Below are positions 51,516 to 60,092 of a stretch of 64,000 bases of DNA, in pieces. This DNA is from Bacillota bacterium (GTDB taxonomy: Bacteria; Bacillota; Bacilli; Bacillales; Cytobacillaceae), in NCBI GenBank assembly GCA_030705955.1, contig JAUZPL010000004.1, positions 1-64,000 of the forward strand, in the 5' to 3' direction. The position numbers and the translations under genes were made by a program. Each line of letters opens with the position of its first letter. Within the stretch, counting starts at the first letter, position 1. Below the pieces are notes generated by a model, which made no database searches, was not told where the DNA came from, and worked only from the letters and a program-made list of their open reading frames with translations.

Positions 51516-53315
51516 CTATTTGTTTTCTGTTAGTTCAAGAAATTCTTGAATATCATCTATGCATAGCTTAACAGCCTTTTCCCAAAAATATTTTTGGGTC
51601 AAATCAACGTCTAAGTGCTTTTTAGCTAGGTCTTCAACGGTCATTGATGCTGTATCCTTTAACAAAGCGATATACTTTTCTTCATACCCTTTGCCTTCCT
51701 GAAGAGCAAGTGAATAGATGCCAAGAGAAAATAAATAACCAAAAGTATACGGGAAGTTATAAAAAGGGACTCCCGTAATAAAAAAATGGAGTTTAGATGC
51801 CCAGAATAATGGATGATATTCCTCCAACGCATTGCTATAGGCCTCTTTTTGCACCACTAGCATTAAATCATTTAAGCCCTCGGTGGAAACTGGTCCCTGT
51901 TTTCTTTGTTCGTAAAAGCGTGTTTCAAAAAGGAAACGAGCATGTATGTTCATTAGTAAGGCAACGGTGCGCTGTATTTTATCATCCAGGAATGCAAGTT
52001 TTTCTTCTTCATTCTGTGCATTTTTTACAGTTGCATCTGATACAATCATTTCTGCAAAGGTGGACGCCGTCTCTGCAACATTCATGGCATAGTTCCTATT
52101 AAGAGTATGCACATTTTTCATTGCAAAGGAATGAAAGCCATGTCCTAATTCATGTGCAAGTGTTGAGACGTTTGACGGGGTACCAGAGTATGTCATAAAA
52201 ATTCGTGATTGATCACTTTCTGGAAAATGGGTACAGAAGCCTCCTGGTGCTTTACCTGGACGATCCTCACCTTCAATCCATTGTCCTTCAAACGCCTCTT
52301 TTGCAAATGCAGACAACTTACTGCTGAATTTTGCAAAATTGTTTAAGATAAATTCGGCACCTTCCTGATATGAAACCTTTGTTTCCGTTGTACCAAGAGG
52401 GGCATCTAAATCAAACCAACTTAACTTATTAAGCCCAAGTAATTTAGCTTTTCGATTCATATATTCAACCAATGGCTGTTTGTTTTCTGAGATTACGTCC
52501 CACATTGCATCCAATGTCTCTTTTTTCATTCGGCAAATAGAAAGTGGTTCTTTTAAGACATCATTCCATCCTCTTTTTTCATATACTCGTAAGCGAAAGC
52601 CGGAAAGATGGTTTAATGTTTCCGACAGCAAATCACTTTTCTTATTCCACTCTTTTTCCCAATTTGCAAAAACAGATTTCCTAATCGTTCGATCAGGATT
52701 TGAAAATTTGTTAAAAGCTTGGCCAACGGAAAGCAACTTATCTTCTTCGTCTTCAGAAAATGGAATTTTAATTTGGCTGACAATTAAATCGTACAGTTGG
52801 CCCCAGCTATGATATCCATCTACACCGAGTACATTAATTAATGCTTCTTCTTCTTTTGAAAGTTTCTCTTTTGCTCTCTCCCGCCTTTCTGTCAGAACAA
52901 AAGAAAGGTTATTTAAATATGAATCCTCTAACAACCTTTTCCAGAGCACATCATCAATCGAAGTTAAACGGTCATCAAAAGCCGTAAGCTCAGTTTGAAA
53001 TGCTGCACTTAACCCAGTTACCTTTGATTGTAGAAGATTTGCTTTTTTATCATTTGTATTTTGTGCAGAAAGGCAGCTGACAAACGCTCCTGCCTGGCGC
53101 ATTTTTTTTACAATACATTCAAAGTCGATAATTAATTCCTTTAAAATGATTTGATTATCGACTGTTTGAGTGGGATTCCAATCATTCACTTTTTTATGAA
53201 AGGATTCTATAAGCTCTGTTGTTTTACTTAGGTGATTTTCAAATTCCGCAGAAGCGCTTCCGCCTTGAAAGAACACATCAAGATTCCAAACATCGGAATA
53301 TGTATTGGCAGTCAT
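51516..53315 (-). CDS. M3-family oligoendopeptidase (PepF-like)
   Basis: A cytoplasmic zinc metallopeptidase of 599 residues that degrades oligopeptides. The zinc motif HELGH (in STLAHELGHGFHS) and the downstream glutamate helix NVAETASTFAEMI define the M3 family; the helical N-terminal half is typical of PepF/F1 members. The GGGGGAGA ribosome site lies before the ATG on the minus strand. It converges with the small-peptide cassette. Physiological substrate unknown. Confidence 0.92.
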   Translation of the reverse strand: MTANTYSDVWNLDVFFQGGSASAEFENHLSKTTELIESFHKKVNDWNPTQTVDNQIILKELIIDFECIVKKMRQAGAFVSCLSAQNTNDKKANLLQSKVTGLSAAFQTELTAFDDRLTSIDDVLWKRLLEDSYLNNLSFVLTERRERAKEKLSKEEEALINVLGVDGYHSWGQLYDLIVSQIKIPFSEDEEDKLLSVGQAFNKFSNPDRTIRKSVFANWEKEWNKKSDLLSETLNHLSGFRLRVYEKRGWNDVLKEPLSICRMKKETLDAMWDVISENKQPLVEYMNRKAKLLGLNKLSWFDLDAPLGTTETKVSYQEGAEFILNNFAKFSSKLSAFAKEAFEGQWIEGEDRPGKAPGGFCTHFPESDQSRIFMTYSGTPSNVSTLAHELGHGFHSFAMKNVHTLNRNYAMNVAETASTFAEMIVSDATVKNAQNEEEKLAFLDDKIQRTVALLMNIHARFLFETRFYEQRKQGPVSTEGLNDLMLVVQKEAYSNALEEYHPLFWASKLHFFITGVPFYNFPYTFGYLFSLGIYSLALQEGKGYEEKYIALLKDTASMTVEDLAKKHLDVDLTQKYFWEKAVKLCIDDIQEFLELTENK

Positions 53316-53547
53316 TCTGTCTCCCCCTTTTAATATGTACTATCCTATTATAAAATTATTTTTTGAAAATTTCTATTTTTATAATTTATAAAAAAAGACC
53401 TATGCTACCAGTATAAGCCCTCATTTAAATTTAATAAAAACTACTAAAATACCACCAGCCACTAAAGAACATACTAATCTCACACACATTTGAAAGTCTT
53501 ATATAGTATAATTTGTTTCAATATTTGTTATTCAGGAGAGATCAATT

Positions 53548-54225
53548 TTGAAAAAAGTTCTGCTAGTCGATGATGAAATTAGAATGTTGGATTTATTAGC
53601 GCTATACTTATCTCCAAAAGGTTATCATTGTATAAAGAAAAATTCTGCGGCAGATGCACTTCGATTTTTAGAAATAGATAAAGCAAACTTAATTTTGTTG
53701 GATGTCATGATGCCTGATATGGACGGATGGGACGCCTGCAGCGAAATAAGAAAACACTCCGATATTCCAATTATTATGTTAACAGCACGGTCTGAAAAAA
53801 TGGATGTTGTGAAGGGATTAAAGCTAGGAGCAGATGATTATATTTCTAAGCCGTTTGATGAAGATGAACTGATTGCACGAATCGAGGCTGTTTTAAGAAG
53901 AAAGGAAGGAAATCAAGGGGAAATTATGTTTAATGAATTGGAGTTAAAGCAAGATTCCTTTGAACTATTGTATAAAGGTGTCCAGGTCCAATTAACGAAA
54001 AAAGAGTTTTCCCTTTTAGGTTTGTTCTTACAAAATCGCAATAAAGTTTTTACGAGGGAACATTTATTAACATCAATATGGGGGTATTCGGTTTCAACTG
54101 AAGACCGGACCATTGATTCTCATGTCCGCAATCTGCGTGAAAAACTGAGAAAGACTGGTTTTCCAATTGATGATTATTTAACAACGGTTTGGGGTTTGGG
54201 TTATAAATGGGTAGATAAAGCTTAA
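53548..54225 (+). CDS. orphan OmpR-family response regulator
   Basis: A receiver domain (1-118) with D8, D9, phospho-acceptor D52, T79 and K101 is joined to an OmpR/PhoB winged-helix DNA-binding domain (about 128-222, with LTKKEFSLLGLFL and RTIDSHVRNLREKLR). All phosphorylation residues are intact, yet no histidine kinase gene is adjacent: pepF lies upstream on the other strand and sigK downstream. It therefore depends on a kinase encoded elsewhere or cross-talk. A TATAAT at 53507-53512 lies 36 bases before the start. The ribosome site is AGGAGAG. Confidence 0.9.
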   Translation: MKKVLLVDDEIRMLDLLALYLSPKGYHCIKKNSAADALRFLEIDKANLILLDVMMPDMDGWDACSEIRKHSDIPIIMLTARSEKMDVVKGLKLGADDYISKPFDEDELIARIEAVLRRKEGNQGEIMFNELELKQDSFELLYKGVQVQLTKKEFSLLGLFLQNRNKVFTREHLLTSIWGYSVSTEDRTIDSHVRNLREKLRKTGFPIDDYLTTVWGLGYKWVDKA

Positions 54226-54240
54226 GGGCATATAGAAAAA

Positions 54241-54276
54241 GGGTAGACAGGAATTCCTGTATTTACCCTTTTTTCT
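54241..54276. terminator. terminator between response regulator and sigK
   Basis: An imperfect hairpin GGGTA-GACAGG / CCTGT-TTACCC around AATT is followed by a T-run; the reverse direction also has a T-rich 3' flank. Confidence 0.7.
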
Positions 54277-54979
54277 TCCGCTCCTTTTCAGAACGATAAA
54301 ATTCATGAAACATTTTCATAAGGGCTCGCTTTTCAATTCTTGATACATAACTTCTAGATATTCCTAATTCCTTAGCAATTTCCCGCTGGGTTTTTTCTTT
54401 TTGAAGATCAAGACCAAACCGGCCGATAATTACTTCCTTTTCTCGATCATCAAGCACATCGATAAACTGCTTGATTTTTTCTAGCTCCATATTGAGCTGA
54501 ATGGTATCAATTACATCTTCTGATTCAGACTTTAATACATCGATAAGGGATATTTCATTCCCTTCCTTATCCTGACCAATAGGGTCATGCAGCGAAATAT
54601 CTTTTTTTGTTTTCTTTAGGGCTCGTAGGTGCATGAGAATTTCATTTTCAATACATCTTGCAGCATAGGTAGCTAATTTTGTGCCTTTTCCCTCTGAATA
54701 GCTTTCTATCGCTTTAATCAACCCAATTGTCCCAATGGAAATTAAGTCTTCTGCATCTTCGCCTGTATTTTCAAATTTTTTTACAATATGTGCTACAAGT
54801 CTAAGGTTATGTTCAATTAGCATATTGCGGGCGTTTGAATCACCTTGAGCCATTAAACGTAAGTATTTTCTTTCTTCGGCTGCTGATAGTGGTTGCGGAA
54901 ATGCATTGTTTTTAACATATGAAACGAGAAACAAAACCTCTTTCATTAAATATCCAAGTGCAGTTAAGATGCCAGCCAT
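54263..54979 (-). CDS. sigK: sporulation sigma factor SigK (pro-form)
   Basis: SigK directs late mother-cell transcription. The 238-residue protein starts with a hydrophobic pro-sequence of 20 residues ([20 protein letters not shown]), with the cleavage point expected before [10 protein letters not shown] as in B. subtilis. Region 2 ([30 protein letters not shown]) and region 4.2 ([26 protein letters not shown]) are intact. The gene is continuous, so no skin-type element interrupts it. GGAGGTGG precedes the ATG. Confidence 0.97.
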   Translation of the reverse strand: MAGILTALGYLMKEVLFLVSYVKNNAFPQPLSAAEERKYLRLMAQGDSNARNMLIEHNLRLVAHIVKKFENTGEDAEDLISIGTIGLIKAIESYSEGKGTKLATYAARCIENEILMHLRALKKTKKDISLHDPIGQDKEGNEISLIDVLKSESEDVIDTIQLNMELEKIKQFIDVLDDREKEVIIGRFGLDLQKEKTQREIAKELGISRSYVSRIEKRALMKMFHEFYRSEKERKKKG

Positions 54980-55016
54980 ATATATCCACCTCCGCTTTCT
55001 GCAGGACTATCGCCTA

Positions 55017-55033
55017 TACATAATTCCTATGTA
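55017..55033. promoter_or_regulatory. palindrome upstream of sigK
   Basis: TACATA-ATTCC-TATGTA is a perfect 6+6 palindrome 38 bases before the sigK ATG. Further upstream (minus strand, about 55048-55058) is TGGACAGAC, which resembles SpoIIID sites; SpoIIID controls sigK in B. subtilis. Both assignments are tentative. Confidence 0.3.
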
Positions 55034-55093
55034 AGCAGTGGGATGATTGTGTCTGTCCATTATGTTTTATTTAAAATCAATTTATTTTAAGTA

Positions 55094-55131
55094 TAAAAAA
55101 AATTACCCTGTACTTTATATACTGGGTAATG
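55094..55131 (-). terminator. intrinsic terminator of pssA
   Basis: Read on the minus strand, ATTACCCAGTATA pairs with the complementary arm ending GGGTAATT, followed by eight T. Confidence 0.8.
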
Positions 55132-55141
55132 AATTTATTTT

Positions 55142-55681
55142 TTAAATTTTTTTAAGCTTAAATGGTGCAACCATTAATAATGATAAAATAATCATAATAA
55201 AGGCAAATACTTGAGATGGCCAATACGGAATAGCTAAAAAGCTTAAAGTTGCTAAACAGCCAGCTGCCGTAATAGGAAGTCCAGTAAAATAGCCATTACT
55301 CTCAGTAATATTAAAGCGGGCTAATCGAAATGCTCCACAGCCAATATAAAAGACTGTGAAAAATGAACCAGGTCCACCGAATTCATGCAAGATTCCTTGG
55401 TATAATAATAGTGCAGGGGCAACGCCAAATGATATAATATCACTCATGGAATCCAATTGTTTGCCTAAATCCGATTCGATATTAAATTTTCGTGCCGCCA
55501 TGCCATCGAAACGGTCAGCAAGGGCAGCAACAAAGATTAAAAGCAAGCTTAATCGTAAATTACCATGTATTCCAAAAACAATAGCAAAGCCACCTACTGA
55601 AAGATTTGTTAATGTAATTAAATTGGCTGTTTGGGATTTTAGTTTTTTTAATGTTTGGTCAAAGACTTCTAATAAAAACAT
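55142..55681 (-). CDS. pssA: CDP-diacylglycerol-serine O-phosphatidyltransferase
   Basis: PssA makes phosphatidylserine in the membrane. The CDP-alcohol phosphotransferase motif is complete: D59-G60, A63-R64, G73, D77 and D81. About six membrane helices fill the 179 residues. An AAGGAGTGAGGAG ribosome region precedes the ATG on the minus strand. It is divergent from psd, which performs the next step to phosphatidylethanolamine. Confidence 0.95.
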   Translation of the reverse strand: MFLLEVFDQTLKKLKSQTANLITLTNLSVGGFAIVFGIHGNLRLSLLLIFVAALADRFDGMAARKFNIESDLGKQLDSMSDIISFGVAPALLLYQGILHEFGGPGSFFTVFYIGCGAFRLARFNITESNGYFTGLPITAAGCLATLSFLAIPYWPSQVFAFIMIILSLLMVAPFKLKKI

Positions 55682-55810
55682 TTCTCCTCACTCCTTTATA
55701 GCAACAGATAGGAAGGGAATCCTTTTCCTTATATTACTTTATAATATTTAATTTTAAGGCTTTTATGCCAGTACGTAAAGAGTATATTTACACTTTTTGG
55801 GGGAATAGCG

Positions 55811-56590
55811 TTGATTAAACCTTTTTATCGACTTTTAATTGAACTAACCAATGGCAGGTGGAGTTCTTGGATTATTAAGAAGTTTTCACAATCCTCGATT
55901 AGCCGTTTTATCATTCCATCGTTTGCGAGAGTGTATAGTCTTAAACAAGAAGAAATGGAAAAGGGGCTTCATGAATTTCCAACATTACATGATTTGTTTA
56001 TTCGAAGGCTAAAAGCGGGAAAAAGGAAAATTGATTCTGACCCTAATTCAGTGGTTAGTCCCGTTGATGCTGTAATAGAGGATATTGGTGTGATTAGGGA
56101 AACAAGTGAAATGGAAGTGAAGGGGAAAACTTATTCTGTTTTGGATATGCTGGGGGATCAAGATACAGTAAGAAAATATTTGAATGGTAGCTACATAATC
56201 CTTTATTTAAGTCCAAGTCACTATCACCGGATTCATAGCCCCATTACTGGAATGGTAAATAGGCAATGGACGCTTGGCTCTAAATCCTTCCCTGTTAATA
56301 AATGGGGGCTTAAATATGGCCGTAAAACCCTTTCTAAAAACTATCGTGTGATCACTGAGATTAAAACAAGTAGTGGATATGTATCAGTAGTAAAGGTTGG
56401 AGCGATGTTTGTTAATTCAATAAATGTCATTCATGAAGGAAATAAATTAGAAAAAGGGAGTGAAATGGCATATTTTAGTTTTGGTTCAACCGTTATATTG
56501 CTGTTTGAAAAAGGAATTTTTCAATTGGATCACTCAATTCAAATACCAAAGGAAATAAAGGTCGGAGAAAAACTTGGTATTTTAAAATGA
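55811..56590 (+). CDS. psd: phosphatidylserine decarboxylase proenzyme
   Basis: Psd converts phosphatidylserine to phosphatidylethanolamine. The self-cleavage motif FGST is present (G225-S226-T227), generating the pyruvoyl group at S226; D86 and H139 are the conserved partners. The 259 residues match the Gram-positive form. It starts at TTG after GGGGGAATAG and is divergently oriented from pssA. Confidence 0.95.
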   Translation: MIKPFYRLLIELTNGRWSSWIIKKFSQSSISRFIIPSFARVYSLKQEEMEKGLHEFPTLHDLFIRRLKAGKRKIDSDPNSVVSPVDAVIEDIGVIRETSEMEVKGKTYSVLDMLGDQDTVRKYLNGSYIILYLSPSHYHRIHSPITGMVNRQWTLGSKSFPVNKWGLKYGRKTLSKNYRVITEIKTSSGYVSVVKVGAMFVNSINVIHEGNKLEKGSEMAYFSFGSTVILLFEKGIFQLDHSIQIPKEIKVGEKLGILK

Positions 56591-56596
56591 AGATGG

Positions 56597-56624
56597 AAAC
56601 GGTGTTTTTTAAGCACCGTTTTGA
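56597..56624 (+). terminator. terminator after psd
   Basis: Stem AAACGGTG/CACCGTTT with a T-rich loop and a short T-run. Confidence 0.65.
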
Positions 56625-56633
56625 ATCCATATA

Positions 56634-56657
56634 TGAAAAAAGCCCCTAAAGGGGGCA
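56634..56657 (-). terminator. terminator of sda
   Basis: On the minus strand GCCCC/GGGGC stem is followed by six or more T, directly downstream of the sda stop. Confidence 0.75.
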
Positions 56658-56667
56658 GTTGAGTTAT

Positions 56668-56808
56668 TCATGAGGAAACTTTGATTCTATTGGACAATGA
56701 GCGTCGGTGAATTTCAATTTCAATGAGGCGGATAAAATCTATGCTAAGTTTTAGCTCACATGCTTTATAGTAAGATTCAATCAATAATTCATCTGAGAGT
56801 TTTCGCAT
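56668..56808 (-). CDS. sda: sporulation checkpoint histidine kinase inhibitor Sda
   Basis: Sda is a 46-residue helical hairpin that binds the dimerisation domain of KinA-type sporulation kinases and blocks Spo0A activation when replication is disturbed. The sequence ([31 protein letters not shown], ending KVSS) is close to B. subtilis Sda. Minus-strand ATG 56808 follows GGAGGTGA. A longer open frame reaches 57027, but its extra 73 residues lack a ribosome site and cover the DnaA boxes, so it is rejected. Confidence 0.93.
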   Translation of the reverse strand: MRKLSDELLIESYYKACELKLSIDFIRLIEIEIHRRSLSNRIKVSS

Positions 56809-56929
56809 TATTGCATTCACCTCCATTAATTCATTGTGTTCTAATTTAAAAATGTATTTCATATAGTAGTACGTTCGAATGTTGTAACCTAAATCTACCA
56901 AATTTATTTCAATAGAACAACTGTTCCAG

Positions 56930-56953
56930 TTATCCACAAGATACAGTGGATAA
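56930..56953. promoter_or_regulatory. pair of DnaA boxes upstream of sda
   Basis: A perfect TTATCCACA on the plus strand (56930-56938) and a minus-strand TTATCCACT (56945-56953, one mismatch) face each other, 120-145 bases upstream of sda. In B. subtilis DnaA controls sda through such boxes. Confidence 0.75.
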
Positions 56954-57019
56954 CTTGTGATTAAATTGTTTATAAATATGTTAAAAGTTAGAGTATCAAT
57001 GGGTATAATGTTAATAATG

Positions 57020-57028
57020 TTATCCACA
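57020..57028 (+). promoter_or_regulatory. third DnaA box near sda
   Basis: Another perfect TTATCCACA lies 82 bases from the first box on the same strand. Confidence 0.7.
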
Positions 57029-57049
57029 ATGTTGAAAAATTTAAGAGTT

Positions 57050-57056
57050 TGTCGAA
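57050..57056 (+). promoter_or_regulatory. candidate Spo0A box between sda and yqeG
   Basis: TGTCGAA (flanked by A/T) is an exact match to the Spo0A box core. It is short enough to occur by chance, so regulation of sda or yqeG by Spo0A is only a hypothesis. The remaining gap to 57280 is AT-rich; a TATAAT at 57259-57264 may serve yqeG. Confidence 0.4.
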
Positions 57057-57280
57057 AAATTTTTAGAAAATGAATAAAGAAAATTGTTTTCTGACAATCT
57101 TCGGAAAGGTTCGGGAAAAAATTTTGTCGCTCTTTAGGGAAGCGGTACTTAAAAAATTCTATATTTATTCATATATACTTTGAAAGACTAGAGAAAATTA
57201 GTTATGATGGTACAAGAAAATGTTGACATTATTTTTTTTTCCAATAGGAAAGTTCTAATATAATGAACGAGGTGTAACCA

Positions 57281-57799
57281 TTGTTAAATCATTTTTTACC
57301 TGACGAACATGTCAAAAGTATTTTAGACATTACTCCTCTGCATTTAAAGGAGATGGGGATTAAGGGAATTATTACCGATTTGGATAATACACTTGTGGAA
57401 TGGGATCGTCCATCTGCACCCCAAAATCTAATCAAATGGTTTGAAGAGATGAAACGAAATAACATTCTTATCACGATTGTTTCTAACAATCGCAGTAAAA
57501 CCCGGGTTCAATCATTTTCTGAACCACATAATATTCCTTTTATCTATCAAGCTAAAAAGCCACTAGGAAAAGCATTCCATCAAGCGTTATCTGAGATGGG
57601 TATTACAAAGGATGAAACAGTTGTGATTGGGGATCAATTATTAACTGATGTTTTAGGTGGTAATCTGGGCGGTTTTCATACCATTCTAGTTGTACCAGTT
57701 GCGCAAACTGATGGTTTCTTTACAAAATTTAACCGTTTTATTGAACGGAGAATGATGAATTGGTTTCGGAAAAAAGGAATGATTCAATGGGAGGATTAA
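57281..57799 (+). CDS. yqeG: YqeG-family HAD phosphatase
   Basis: A HAD-superfamily IIIA protein of 172 residues with motif I DLDNTLVEW (D33-x-D35), motif II IVSNN, the KKPLGKAF lysine and motif IV VIGDQLLTDVLGG. The substrate is unknown. The start is TTG after GAGGTG. It leads the yqeG-yqeH-aroE cluster conserved in Bacillus. Confidence 0.92.
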   Translation: MLNHFLPDEHVKSILDITPLHLKEMGIKGIITDLDNTLVEWDRPSAPQNLIKWFEEMKRNNILITIVSNNRSKTRVQSFSEPHNIPFIYQAKKPLGKAFHQALSEMGITKDETVVIGDQLLTDVLGGNLGGFHTILVVPVAQTDGFFTKFNRFIERRMMNWFRKKGMIQWED

Positions 57800-57802
57800 A
57801 TT

Positions 57803-58906
57803 TTGAGTGAAGAGCAAATTTGTATAGGATGTGGAGTAAAAATCCAAACCGAAAATCCAAATCAATTAGGATTTGCACCCGCATCATCATTAAAAAAAGA
57901 TATGATTATTTGTCAGCGCTGTTTTCGTTTAAAACATTATAATGAAGTACAAGATGTCGATTTAACCGATGATGATTTTTTGAAAATTTTAAATAAAATT
58001 GGGAAAAGCGATGCATTAATTGTCATGATAATTGATATTTTTGACTTCAATGGCAGTTGGATACCCGGTATGCATCGATTTGTTGGAAACAATAAGATAC
58101 TTCTAGTCGGTAATAAAGTTGATTTACTTCCAAAATCAGTAAAACACAATAAATTAATTCATTGGATGAAGCAGGAAGCAAGAGATTTGGGTTTACAACC
58201 AGAGGAAGTATTTCTTGTCAGTGCAGAAAAGGGACTTTTTATTAAAGAAACAGCCGCAGCGATAGATGAATGGCGTAAGGGTAAAGATGTCTATGTTGTA
58301 GGATGTACAAATGTAGGGAAATCTACTTTTATAAATAGAATAATAAAAGAAGTTACTGGAGAAGAAGACGTTATTACCACATCCCATTTTCCAGGAACAA
58401 CTTTAGATATAATTAAAATCCCACTTGAGGATGGACGGTCATTGATTGACTCTCCTGGTATTATAAATCATCATCAAATGGCTCATTTTGTTGATAAAAG
58501 AGATTTAAAGGTGATTACTCCAAAAAGAGAAATTAAACCAAAGGTATTCCAGTTGAATGAAGGACAGACCTTGTTCTTTGGAGGTTTAGCAAGATTTGAT
58601 TATTTAAACGGTGGAAGAAGGTCGTTTGTCTGTTATTTTTCAAATGATATAAATATTCACCGGACAAAAGTAGAAAATGCCGATGAGCTTTACAGCAAAC
58701 ATGTCGGAGAGATGCTTACACCTCCAAGGCAAGAACAGATGGATACATTCCCAGAACTTGTAAAACAAGAATTTATGGTAAAAGAACCTAAAACAGATAT
58801 TGTTTTTTCAGGGTTAGGGTGGATTACCATTAACGATCCAGGTGCCAAGGTTGTTGCTTATGTACCTAAAGGTGTACAAATTTTATTGCGAAAATCCTTA
58901 ATATAA
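57803..58906 (+). CDS. yqeH: ribosome biogenesis GTPase YqeH
   Basis: A circularly permuted GTPase needed for 30S subunit assembly. A zinc finger comes first (C7, C10, C37, C40), then G4 NKVD (104-107), G5 SAEKG, G1 GCTNVGKS (167-174) and G3 DSPG (216-219), the permuted order, and an RNA-binding C-terminal domain. It starts at TTG three bases after yqeG, with GGGAGGA as ribosome site. The length is 367 residues. Confidence 0.96.
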   Translation: MSEEQICIGCGVKIQTENPNQLGFAPASSLKKDMIICQRCFRLKHYNEVQDVDLTDDDFLKILNKIGKSDALIVMIIDIFDFNGSWIPGMHRFVGNNKILLVGNKVDLLPKSVKHNKLIHWMKQEARDLGLQPEEVFLVSAEKGLFIKETAAAIDEWRKGKDVYVVGCTNVGKSTFINRIIKEVTGEEDVITTSHFPGTTLDIIKIPLEDGRSLIDSPGIINHHQMAHFVDKRDLKVITPKREIKPKVFQLNEGQTLFFGGLARFDYLNGGRRSFVCYFSNDINIHRTKVENADELYSKHVGEMLTPPRQEQMDTFPELVKQEFMVKEPKTDIVFSGLGWITINDPGAKVVAYVPKGVQILLRKSLI

Positions 58907-58941
58907 TAAAGAAATTGTTATAGTTCAAAGGGGAGAAATCT

Positions 58942-59781
58942 GTGAAAAAGCTTTTTGCAGTAATAGGGGATCCGATTGGTCATTCCATGTCACCATTCAT
59001 GCATAATGATTTGTTTTCTTTTTATAAGATGGATGCTTATTACCATCCGTTTCAAGTAAAACTAGAAAATTTAGAGGCGGCAGTAAAAGGCTTTAAAGCA
59101 ATCGATGTGGCAGGCTTGAACGTAACAGTGCCACATAAAAGTTCTATTATTCCCTTTTTGGATGGTATTGATGAATTAGCAAGAGAGATTGGTGCTGTCA
59201 ATACCGTTGTAAATGAGGATGGAAAGCTGGTCGGCTATAACACGGATGGACCGGGTTTTTTGGAAGGAATAAAATTGTATGTTTCTTCTTTAAATAATAA
59301 AAATGTATTAATCATCGGGGCTGGCGGCGCTGCAAGGGCCATTTATTTTACTTTTTTGAAAAATGGCCCAGAATCAGTTGATGTTTGCAATCGAACCTTT
59401 GAAAAAGCACAGAAGCTTGTAGAAGAATCCCGAACATCTGTTTCAACCAAGGCATTTAGTTTAGAAGAGGCATCTCAAAGATTACCTGAGTATGATATTA
59501 TTGTCCAAACGACAGCAATTGGGATGTATCCCAATGTATTTGATCAGCCGCTGTCGCCTTCTAATGTAAAGAAAGATGCTTTAGTTTGTGATATAATTTA
59601 CAATCCGCTAGATACAAAATTTTTAATAGTAGCCAAGAAAAATGGCGCAAAAGTTCAAAATGGAATCGACATGTTTGTCTATCAAGGAGCCTTAGCATTT
59701 GAAAAGTGGACTGGACAATTACCAGATGTCGAACGAATGAAACAAAATGTTTTAAAACAGCTGGGAGGCACAAAATGTTAA
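58942..59781 (+). CDS. aroE: shikimate dehydrogenase
   Basis: AroE reduces 3-dehydroshikimate with NADPH in aromatic amino acid synthesis. The substrate-binding start GDPIGHSMSPFMHN, catalytic lysine in NVTVPHKSS, VNTVV and the NADP loop GAGGAARA are present in 279 residues. It starts at GTG after GGGGAGAA. Its 3' end overlaps yqeI by seven bases. Confidence 0.96.
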   Translation: MKKLFAVIGDPIGHSMSPFMHNDLFSFYKMDAYYHPFQVKLENLEAAVKGFKAIDVAGLNVTVPHKSSIIPFLDGIDELAREIGAVNTVVNEDGKLVGYNTDGPGFLEGIKLYVSSLNNKNVLIIGAGGAARAIYFTFLKNGPESVDVCNRTFEKAQKLVEESRTSVSTKAFSLEEASQRLPEYDIIVQTTAIGMYPNVFDQPLSPSNVKKDALVCDIIYNPLDTKFLIVAKKNGAKVQNGIDMFVYQGALAFEKWTGQLPDVERMKQNVLKQLGGTKC

Positions 59782-60065
59782 CAGGAAAGCAAAAAAGATT
59801 TCTTAGATCAAAAGCCCATCACTTAGATCCTATTTTTCAGGTAGGAAAAGGTGGGGTAAATGAGAATATGGATAAGCAAATTGCGAATGCACTAGAAGCA
59901 AGAGAATTGCTAAAGGTCAGCATTTTGCAAAATTGTGAGGAAGATAAAAAGGTTGTAGCAGAGCAACTGTCCACAGGAACTAAAGCGGAGCTCGTTCAGC
60001 TCATAGGGCATACAATTGTACTTTATAAGGAATCAAAAGAAAATAAACAAATTGTTTTGCCATAA
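59775..60065 (+). CDS. yqeI: YhbY-family ribosome-associated RNA-binding protein
   Basis: A 96-residue CRM-domain protein (LTGKQKRFLRSKAHHLDPIFQVGKGGVNE) of the YhbY/YqeI family that associates with pre-50S particles. The ATG at 59775 overlaps the aroE stop (ATGTTAA) and has GGGAGG upstream; the longer in-frame extension into aroE is not credible. nadD follows 27 bases on. Confidence 0.94.
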   Translation: MLTGKQKRFLRSKAHHLDPIFQVGKGGVNENMDKQIANALEARELLKVSILQNCEEDKKVVAEQLSTGTKAELVQLIGHTIVLYKESKENKQIVLP

Positions 60066-60092
60066 ATCATCATTTGAAAAAGGAGAAGTGTT

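Noticed and set aside
56809-57027. N-terminal extension of the sda frame (119 codons in total)
   Set aside because: The added 73 residues have no ribosome site at their start, are low-complexity and overlap the DnaA boxes; the 46-residue form equals known Sda.
57223-57264. TTGACA and TATAAT before yqeG as one promoter
   Set aside because: The two boxes are 30 bases apart, far from the 16-18 needed, so they cannot work together.
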